Below, one piece after another: positions 32,506 to 37,745 of a stretch of 37,745 nt of DNA. Within the stretch, counting starts at the first letter, position 1. Each line of letters begins with the position of its first letter. A model generated the notes under the pieces. It was not told the DNA's origin, did no database searches, and saw only the letters and a list, made by a program, of their open reading frames with translations. Where the stretch lies: contig CAKQYU010000015.1 of the NCBI GenBank assembly GCA_934293575.1, positions 1 to 37,745 on the forward strand. The letters are read 5' to 3'. The DNA is from an uncultured Lachnospiraceae bacterium (lineage in GTDB: Bacteria; Bacillota; Clostridia; Lachnospirales; Lachnospiraceae). Made by a program: the position numbers and the translations under genes.

Positions 32506-32811
32506 ATGGGAAAAAGCGTTCGAACACAGGCAGTAAGTGATTTATTTGAGGCAATTTTAACACTGGAAAATGAAGAAGAGTGTTTTGATTTTTTTGAAGA
32601 TGTATGTACCGTGAATGAATTATTATCACTGGCGCAACGATTTGAAGTTGCAAAGATGTTGAAAAAAGGACATACATATATGGAAGTGGCAGAACAGACC
32701 GGAGCTTCGACGGCAACAATTTCCAGAGTGAATCGTTCTTTGAATTATGGAAAGGATGGATATGAAATCGTATTTTCCAGAATGAAAAGCATGCAGAATG
32801 AAAAGGAATAA
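32506..32811 (+). CDS. yerC: YerC/YecD-type TrpR-like regulator
   Basis: This 101-residue protein consists of the whole YerC/YecD domain (TrpR superfamily): TVNELLSLAQRFEVAKMLKKGHTYMEVAEQTGAST with the helix-turn-helix ATISRVNRSLNYG. It starts behind AGCAGGAG. YerC-family proteins are DNA-binding repressors whose ligands are unknown in most Firmicutes. A perfect palindrome in its own promoter suggests autoregulation. It converges on the DUF1836 gene, sharing a bidirectional terminator. Confidence 0.9.
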   Translation: MGKSVRTQAVSDLFEAILTLENEEECFDFFEDVCTVNELLSLAQRFEVAKMLKKGHTYMEVAEQTGASTATISRVNRSLNYGKDGYEIVFSRMKSMQNEKE

Positions 32812-32824
32812 AATGAATAAAATG

Positions 32825-32860
32825 AAAATCGTCCAGAGTATGAATCTGGACGATTTTTTT
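32825..32860. terminator. Bidirectional terminator
   Basis: A perfect 13-bp stem AAAATCGTCCAGA/TCTGGACGATTTT with loop GTATGAA is followed by T residues to 32860 and has A residues on the left arm. It can stop transcripts from both sides. It touches the stop codon of the DUF1836 gene. Confidence 0.9.
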
Positions 32861-33584
32861 ACATTGGTTTATTTCCTTTTTTGGCAGCCTTTTCCTGAAT
32901 CTTGGCTTCCTTTTCTCTGATTTTGGCAAGTTCTTTTGCTGTCTTTTCTCTTTGCTTTGCCAATTCTTTTGCGGATTTTTCTTCTTTGTCCGGGTTTTCG
33001 CTGATATAGGTATCGCGTAACGAATCGATTAGCCGCTCAATGATTTGCTTTTTTTCGTAGATATCATAGCTGAGCATTGCAATCATGGCAAAAGTCTTTA
33101 AGTAATCATCCTCTGTTTTGAATTCCTTATCTGCAAATTCATACACATCCTGAATACTGTCCCGGACTTTAATGCCGTATTGTTGTTCTAATGCAAAAAT
33201 GTCATTATAGATATCCTGCATATTAATTCCGCTTTCTGCCTGAAAATACTGGTCGGTCATAGGCTCTAACAAACTTTGAATATCACTGATGGATAAAAAG
33301 TTTTTCATATAGTAAATATAGATTAATAAAATAATATGATCTTTGGAATACCTTTTTTTGTTGGATGGCGGTAAAAGGTCATTTTTGGAATAGTTGTTAA
33401 TCATGGTTTTTGTAAGAACCTTATCACCGTTTGCCCTGCGGTTTCCCTTTAAATGCTTGTCCATAAAGGTGGTAACCTGATCCATATATAATTCAATTGC
33501 CGGGATATCCTTTGGGTCGATATAATCCAAAGCAATCCAATCCTGAATCGATGCCTTTAATTCTTGAAAGTTAATTGTATTCAT
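32859..33584 (-). CDS. DUF1836 protein, probable MerR-like regulator
   Basis: This 241-residue protein starts at ATG 33584 behind AAAGGACAGG on the minus strand; an ATG nine codons upstream lacks a site. DUF1836 covers about residues 35-185 with a MerR-like winged-helix start (LTKTMINNYSKNDLLPPSNKKRYSKDHI). The last 50 residues are a Lys/Glu/Ala-rich helix with repeated AKELAK/REK units (coiled coil or nucleic-acid-binding tail). The region between it and pcrA holds two perfect palindromes which it may bind (inference). Confidence 0.85.
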   Translation of the reverse strand: MNTINFQELKASIQDWIALDYIDPKDIPAIELYMDQVTTFMDKHLKGNRRANGDKVLTKTMINNYSKNDLLPPSNKKRYSKDHIILLIYIYYMKNFLSISDIQSLLEPMTDQYFQAESGINMQDIYNDIFALEQQYGIKVRDSIQDVYEFADKEFKTEDDYLKTFAMIAMLSYDIYEKKQIIERLIDSLRDTYISENPDKEEKSAKELAKQREKTAKELAKIREKEAKIQEKAAKKGNKPM

Positions 33585-33624
33585 AACCTGTCCTTTCAGT
33601 CCGTATCTCAATAAAATGTCTTGT

Positions 33625-33665
33625 TGTAATATTTATATTACAGTATATAGTTTTTAAAACTATAT
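33625..33665. promoter_or_regulatory. Two adjacent perfect palindromes between DUF1836 and pcrA genes
   Basis: TGTAATAT-TT-ATATTACA (33625-33642) and, three bases on, arms ATATAGTTTT and AAAACTATAT around a single T (33645-33665) are both perfect. They lie in the DUF1836 promoter area. They could be operators, and the second could also act as a leftward hairpin. Confidence 0.7.
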
Positions 33666-33718
33666 TGCAAGCAAAAAATAGATTCTTTGGAATCCTGCTT
33701 TTGTTTGCCAAAAGGGTA

Positions 33719-33727
33719 TGCTATACT
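33719..33727 (+). promoter_or_regulatory. Extended -10 element of the pcrA promoter
   Basis: TGCTATACT with TATACT at 33722-33727; the -35 region (TTTTGT) is poor, as extended -10 promoters allow. Confidence 0.55.
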
Positions 33728-33760
33728 AAAAAGACAGAAGATACAGAAAGGATTCGGGCT

Positions 33761-35983
33761 ATGGAAGCAAATTTAAATGATAAACAAATGGAAGCGGTGT
33801 TAGCAACGGATGGACCGGTTTTAATGCTTGCAGGGGCAGGAAGCGGTAAGACAAAAGCATTAACACACCGTATTGCATATTTGATAGAAGAAAAGGGTGT
33901 GGATCCCTATCATATACTGGCAATTACCTTTACCAATAAGGCAGCAGAGGAAATGAGAAACCGGGTGGATTCCATTGTTGGATATGGTGGTGCCGGGGTA
34001 TGGGTATCTACATTCCATTCCATGTGTGTGAGGATTTTAAGACGATATATTGACCGTTTGGATTACGATAACAACTTTACAATTTATGATAGCGATGATC
34101 AGAAAGCAGTTGTAAAGACAATTTTGAAGAAGTTAAACATGGATCCCAAACAGTATCCGGAAAAAGGCGTTGTAGCAGAGATTTCCCGTGCAAAGGAGAA
34201 ATTTATGTCTCCGGATGGGTATGATAAGGCGGCTAGCGGAAATTATCGTAAGATGCAGATTGCAAGAGTTTATCAGGAGTATCAGAAGACGTTAAAGAAC
34301 AGTAATGCTTTGGATTTTGATGATTTATTATATAAGACGGTGGAATTGTTCCAGTTTCATCCGGATGTATTAGAAGGCTATCAGGAGCGTTTTTTGTATA
34401 TCATGGTGGATGAGTACCAGGATACCAATAATATTCAGTTTATTTTGATTCGCCAACTGGCTGGCAAGTACAGAAATTTATGCGTGGTTGGTGATGATGA
34501 CCAGTCCATCTATAAATTCAGGGGTGCAAACATTTATAATATTCTGAATTTTGAGGATGAATATCCGGAAGCAAAGGTAATCAAATTAGAGCAGAATTAT
34601 CGTTCAACGAAAAATATATTAGCGGCTGCAAATGGTGTAATCGCACATAATGAAGGTCGAAAGGAAAAGGCACTTTGGACGAATCATGAGGCTGGTGATT
34701 TGGTGGATTTTTCGCTGTATGATAATGAATATATGGAAGCGGACGGTGTTGTGCATAAAATATGTGATATGCATAATATGGAAGGTTTGGCATATAATAA
34801 TTTTGCGATTTTGTATCGGACAAATGCCCAGTCAAGAATTTTCGAGGAAAAATTATTAATGAACAATATTCCGTATCGAATTATTGGCGGACAGAATTTC
34901 TACGGACGTAAGGAGATTAAAGATCTTATCTGTTATCTGAAGGTGATTGATAACGGAAGGGATGATATTGCGGTTCGAAGAATTATTAACGTTCCGAAAC
35001 GCGGAATCGGAGCAGAGAGCCTTAACAAAATACAAAGATATGCGGATGACTACGATATGGGATTGTTAGAAGCTATGTTTGAGGCGGAAAACATACCGGG
35101 TTTAAATCGTTGTGTTGCAAAGGTAAAAGGATTTACCGATTTGATTTTGGATTTACGGGATGAATTAAAACTTGGTATGACATTAAGCGATTTGTATGAT
35201 GAGGTACTGCAAAGAACCGGATATCTGGAGGGTCTGATTGCAGAACATACAGAGGAAGCAGAAGGAAGAATCGATAATATCAATGAATTAAAAAATAAGC
35301 TGGCGAAGTATGAGCAGGACTGTGAAAATCCGACACTGTCCGGATTGTTGGAAGAAATTGCATTGGTGGCAGAGGTGGATGCATTGGAACAGGATGAGGA
35401 AAAAGTTTTGCTGATGACATTACATAGTGCGAAAGGTCTGGAATTTCCGGTGGTATTTTTAGGTGGAATGGAAGACCGCTTATTCCCAAGTGCTATGGCA
35501 TTAAATTCTGAAGATGAGGATGCGGTGGAAGAGGAAAGACGACTTTGTTATGTAGGAATCACAAGAGCAAGGAATCGTTTGTTCTTAAGTGCGGCAAGAC
35601 AGCGGATGATGCATGGAAACACACAGTATAATCCGATTTCCCGGTTTATTAAGGAAATACCGGAGGATGTCCTCCAGACAAACGGAAACGGAGCCTATGC
35701 AATGAAACGCCAGATAGAGGCAAGCAGACAGGCAATTGATAGCCTTTCCAAGAGGAGTGCAAGTGTGACAAGTAAACCATATTCTTTTGGAAAAGAGTTT
35801 AAGGTTGAAAAACTGGCAATTGATTATCAGGTGGGAGATACGGTTTCCCATGTAAAGTTCGGAACCGGTGTTGTTGTTGATTTGGTTTCCGGCGGAAAGG
35901 ACTATGAAGTATCCGTGGATTTTGAAAAGGTCGGTGTGAAGAGGATGTTTGCATCCTTTGCAAAATTAAAGAAGATAAATTAA
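33761..35983 (+). CDS. pcrA: UvrD/Rep/PcrA-family DNA helicase
   Basis: This 740-residue protein starts at ATG 33761 behind AGAAAGGA; an earlier start at 33665 would lie in the regulatory region. It has all SF1A motifs: Q-motif LNDKQMEAV, Walker A AGAGSGKT (about 24-31), TFTNKAAEEMR, VDEYQDTN, GDDDQSIYKFRGA, EQNYRST, LMTLHSAKGLEFPVVFLGG and EERRLCYVGITRAR. The C-terminal Tudor-like module (YQVGDTVSHVKFGTGVVVDL) is the PcrA RNA-polymerase-binding domain. It unwinds DNA 3'-5' in repair and at stalled replication or transcription. It forms a single-gene unit. Confidence 0.95.
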   Translation: MEANLNDKQMEAVLATDGPVLMLAGAGSGKTKALTHRIAYLIEEKGVDPYHILAITFTNKAAEEMRNRVDSIVGYGGAGVWVSTFHSMCVRILRRYIDRLDYDNNFTIYDSDDQKAVVKTILKKLNMDPKQYPEKGVVAEISRAKEKFMSPDGYDKAASGNYRKMQIARVYQEYQKTLKNSNALDFDDLLYKTVELFQFHPDVLEGYQERFLYIMVDEYQDTNNIQFILIRQLAGKYRNLCVVGDDDQSIYKFRGANIYNILNFEDEYPEAKVIKLEQNYRSTKNILAAANGVIAHNEGRKEKALWTNHEAGDLVDFSLYDNEYMEADGVVHKICDMHNMEGLAYNNFAILYRTNAQSRIFEEKLLMNNIPYRIIGGQNFYGRKEIKDLICYLKVIDNGRDDIAVRRIINVPKRGIGAESLNKIQRYADDYDMGLLEAMFEAENIPGLNRCVAKVKGFTDLILDLRDELKLGMTLSDLYDEVLQRTGYLEGLIAEHTEEAEGRIDNINELKNKLAKYEQDCENPTLSGLLEEIALVAEVDALEQDEEKVLLMTLHSAKGLEFPVVFLGGMEDRLFPSAMALNSEDEDAVEEERRLCYVGITRARNRLFLSAARQRMMHGNTQYNPISRFIKEIPEDVLQTNGNGAYAMKRQIEASRQAIDSLSKRSASVTSKPYSFGKEFKVEKLAIDYQVGDTVSHVKFGTGVVVDLVSGGKDYEVSVDFEKVGVKRMFASFAKLKKIN

Positions 35984-36012
35984 AATTCTGTATAGTAAAT
36001 GGGTTCAGAGTG

Positions 36013-36021
36013 TGCTATACT
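36013..36021 (+). promoter_or_regulatory. Extended -10 element before the small acidic protein gene
   Basis: TGCTATACT with TATACT at 36016-36021, the same nonamer as at pcrA; no clear -35. Confidence 0.5.
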
Positions 36022-36059
36022 AACCTCACAGGAATGATGGGAAAGGAAGGTATTTTAGA

Positions 36060-36338
36060 ATGAAGAATATTGATGATTTTATTAATGCAGCAAAGATTCA
36101 GGAATTAATTAAAAGAGAAGACCCACAGGAAAAAGCAACAAGAAGAGCTTTATGGGTATTTGCAGTGATTGGTGCAGTTACAGCGGTAGCAGCAATTGCA
36201 TATCTTGTATATCGTTACTTAACACCGGATTACCTCGATGATTTTGATGACGATTTCGATGATGATTTTGATGATGATTTCTTCGATGATGAAGATATCA
36301 AATCCGTACCAAAGGATGCATCTACAGAAGCAGAATAA
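36060..36338 (+). CDS. Small membrane protein with Asp/Phe-rich repeat tail
   Basis: This 92-residue protein starts at ATG 36060 behind GGAAAGGAAGG. A charged N-terminus is followed by one membrane helix (about 30-52, LWVFAVIGAVTAVAAIAYLVYRYL) and a cytoplasmic or outside tail in which DDFDDDFDDDF units repeat before SVPKDASTEAE. It resembles DUF4366-type small proteins. The tail could bind cations or a basic partner. I know no function. Confidence 0.75.
   Translation: MKNIDDFINAAKIQELIKREDPQEKATRRALWVFAVIGAVTAVAAIAYLVYRYLTPDYLDDFDDDFDDDFDDDFFDDEDIKSVPKDASTEAE
36237..36290 (+). repeat. Short in-gene tandem repeat of the GATGATTTTGAT type
   Basis: About four imperfect 12-base units (GATGATTTTGAT / GACGATTTCGAT) code for the DDFD tail. 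Third positions differ between units, so the protein pattern, not a recent slippage, is conserved. Confidence 0.7.
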
Positions 36339-36363
36339 TGGAATATTAAAATCTGAATGGCGG

Positions 36364-36428
36364 TATGCTCCTCATATGACAGATAGTGGATGAATCCATA
36401 ATCTTGTTGTATGGGGAGCATATTTTTT
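36364..36428 (+). terminator. Probable terminator with large structured loop
   Basis: TATGCTCCTCATA (36364-36376) pairs with TGTATGGGGAGCATA (36408-36422) over about 13 bp with one G-U pair, followed by six T residues. The loop contains an inner hairpin TGGAT-GA-ATCCA (36387-36398). Confidence 0.7.
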
Positions 36429-36515
36429 ATGTTGTTTTTACGAAACGTATTGGAATTTGGTTGTGGATTGTCGGATTCGTTCACATAATTGTAAGAAATT
36501 AATTTCATATAAATG

Positions 36516-36543
36516 TTGCATTTCAGAATAAGCGTGCTATAAT
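36516..36543 (+). promoter_or_regulatory. Promoter of the glycosyltransferase gene
   Basis: TTGCAT (36516-36521), a 16-base spacer and TATAAT (36538-36543) with an extended TGC. Confidence 0.7.
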
Positions 36544-36582
36544 CACGAATGTTATGATAAAGATAAGAAAGAGAGAACGAAA

Positions 36583-37521
36583 ATGTTATCCGTAATTTTG
36601 CCGGTTTATAATGAAGAACAAAATATTGAGAATGCCTATTGTGCAATCAGAGATGTATTATCTCCAAAACAAATTGAATTTGAGTTGGTTTTTGTAAATG
36701 ACGGTTCCAGAGACCATAGTTTTGAAATTGTGAGAAAACTGGCAGAAACCGTAACGGATGCAAAGATTTTAGGTGTATCATTTTCCAGAAATTTTGGAAA
36801 GGAAGCTGCTATATTTTCAGGCTTGGCACATGCGACAGGTGATGTCTGTGCGGTAATGGATTGTGATTTGCAGCATCCGCCTGAGACATTGGTGGAAATG
36901 TACGAACTGTGGGAACAGGGTTTTGAAATTATCGAGGGCGTCAAACGTTCCAGAGGAAAAGAGAATGTATTATACAAAGGCTTTGCAAAATTATTCTATG
37001 CAATTATCAGCAAGGCAACCGGTATTGAAATGTATCGTTCATCGGATTTTAAAATGCTGGATCGGAAAGTGGTAGATGAATATATTCGTTTGTCGGAACG
37101 TAATATTTTCTTCCGTGCATTGTCATCCTGGTTGGGATTTAAGAGCACAGTGGTAGAATTTGATGTAAAGGAGCGGGAAGCCGGCGTTACAAAGTGGTCA
37201 GCAAAATCACTGGTAAAATATGCGATAGGAAGCATTACGGCATTTACAACGGCTCCGATGCAGTTGATTACCGTTACCGGTATGTTGTTTTTCTTGTTTG
37301 CAGTTATTTTAGGCATACAGTCTCTGATAAAATGGGGAGCAGGTCATGCCTTAGAAGGATTTACAACGGTTATTTTATTATTATTGATTACGGGCAGTCT
37401 GATTATGATGAGTCTTGGAATTATTGGATATTATCTCGCCAGAATCTATGAGGAGATTAAAGCCAGACCGAGATATATTGTGGAAGAAATCGTCCGTTCC
37501 GAAAAAAATGAAAAAAATTAA
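36583..37521 (+). CDS. GT2 polyprenyl-phosphate glycosyltransferase (GtrB/DPM1 type)
   Basis: This 312-residue protein starts behind AAAGAGAGA. The GT2 domain begins LSVILPVYNEEQNI, with FVNDGSRD, the DxD-type site DCDLQHPPE (about 92-100) and SDFKMLDRKVVDEY. Two C-terminal membrane helices (about 225-250 and 262-288) are followed by a basic tail (RIYEEIKARP). This is the plan of GtrB/YkcC/dolichol-phosphate-mannose-synthase-like enzymes that move a sugar from a nucleotide to undecaprenyl phosphate on the inner membrane face. The sugar is unknown; no acceptor transferase lies next to it. Confidence 0.92.
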   Translation: MLSVILPVYNEEQNIENAYCAIRDVLSPKQIEFELVFVNDGSRDHSFEIVRKLAETVTDAKILGVSFSRNFGKEAAIFSGLAHATGDVCAVMDCDLQHPPETLVEMYELWEQGFEIIEGVKRSRGKENVLYKGFAKLFYAIISKATGIEMYRSSDFKMLDRKVVDEYIRLSERNIFFRALSSWLGFKSTVVEFDVKEREAGVTKWSAKSLVKYAIGSITAFTTAPMQLITVTGMLFFLFAVILGIQSLIKWGAGHALEGFTTVILLLLITGSLIMMSLGIIGYYLARIYEEIKARPRYIVEEIVRSEKNEKN

Positions 37522-37611
37522 AAAAAGTACTTTACAAATAAGAGATTATTTGTTAATATAACATTCGTGCTGTTTGAGGAATGACAAACGCAAAAAAAAA
37601 TAAAAAAAAGG

Positions 37612-37640
37612 TTGACAAGTCAGAATCATTTTGTTATAGT
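37612..37640 (+). promoter_or_regulatory. Promoter of tRNA-Pro
   Basis: TTGACA (37612-37617), a 17-base spacer and TATAGT (37635-37640), preceded by a long A-rich tract (37590-37609) that acts as an UP element in stable-RNA promoters. Confidence 0.85.
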
Positions 37641-37670
37641 AGTCAATGCGTCAGTGATGACACCGTAAAT

Positions 37671-37745
37671 CGGGGTGTGGCTCAGCTTGGCTAGAGCGCT
37701 TGATTTGGGATCAAGAGGTCGCAGGTTCGAATCCTGTCACCCCGA
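37671..37745 (+). tRNA. tRNA-Pro (anticodon TGG)
   Basis: This 75-nt cloverleaf has acceptor CGGGGTG/CACCCCG, D loop with GG, anticodon stem CTTGA/TCAAG with loop TTTGGGA (TGG at 37706-37708) and T arm GCAGG TTCGAAT CCTGT. The window ends at the discriminator A, so whether CCA is encoded cannot be seen. Confidence 0.95.

Noticed and set aside
36230..36646. Minus-strand frame ending in repeated SSSK units
   Set aside because: It is the shadow of the Asp/Phe repeat gene on the other strand and has no binding site.
37529..37556. Terminator after the glycosyltransferase gene
   Set aside because: ACAAATAA-GAGA-TTATTTGT forms an 8-bp AT-only stem without a U tract; too weak to call.
1..37745. CRISPR array, prophage or insertion sequence
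   Set aside because: No regularly spaced repeats, integrase, transposase, capsid or terminase genes were seen.

Overview
The window is about 37.7 kb of low-GC Firmicute chromosome. Codon use, strong AGGAGG ribosome binding sites, TTG/GTG starts, an agr locus, DUF1836 and YerC-type regulators and a DUF4179 anti-sigma gene all point to the Clostridia, most likely the Lachnospiraceae (a Roseburia/Agathobacter/Lachnospira-like gut anaerobe; the genus is a guess). It opens on the last bases of a 23S rRNA gene followed by a tRNA-Trp with no 5S gene between them, and it closes on a complete tRNA-Pro. Most of the sequence is ordinary chromosome with dense coding. No prophage, IS element or CRISPR array is visible.

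Layout. (1) 1-760: rRNA/tRNA end, terminator, a possible attachment-site scar and gene debris. (2) 760-8969: a prolyl-tRNA editing-type deacylase, then a signalling block with a PAS-GAF-GGDEF diguanylate cyclase (minus strand) diverging from a giant membrane sensor (ECF-S-like membrane domain, 14 propeller blades, Y_Y_Y, HD-GYP). The sensor is followed by an orphan BMP-type binding protein and a MATE exporter. (3) 8966-14469: a complete agr-type quorum-sensing locus. A LytTR regulator, a GHKL kinase and an XRE regulator lie on the minus strand. A short AgrD prepeptide gene (48 codons), AgrB, a ubiquitin-like small protein, a second LytTR regulator, a LysR remnant and a secreted nuclease lie on the plus strand. 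Two direct repeats 21 bp apart in front of agrD look like a LytTR operator. (4) 14486-17808: an ABC exporter (ATPase plus 848-residue FtsX-type permease) whose promoter overlaps a dyad. (5) 17811-20405: a small membrane protein with an acidic tail and an unusual P1B-type ATPase with no CPx motif, a pair that recalls ferrosome (fez) clusters. (6) 20493-22258: an ECF-type sigma factor with an overlapping DUF4179 anti-sigma gene. (7) 22358-30810: a NUDIX hydrolase and hotdog thioesterase, glycogen synthase, seryl-tRNA synthetase, zinc-ribbon proteins, a GH32 fructan hydrolase and uncharacterised proteins. (8) 30869-37521: cytoplasmic alpha-amylase, a YerC/TrpR-like regulator, a DUF1836 regulator divergent from pcrA, a small acidic membrane protein and a polyprenyl-phosphate glycosyltransferase.

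How it works together. Three signalling systems sit side by side: c-di-GMP synthesis and breakdown, agr peptide signalling, and sigma/anti-sigma. Carbohydrate storage and use (glgA, GH13 amylase, GH32) is scattered through the second half in separate transcription units. The best candidates for under-described biology are the P1B-ATPase pair, the agr locus with its ubiquitin-like partner and predicted pentapeptide-ring signal, and the ECF-S/propeller/HD-GYP fusion beside an orphan BMP protein. All functional statements are read from sequence motifs by eye; no database search was run.
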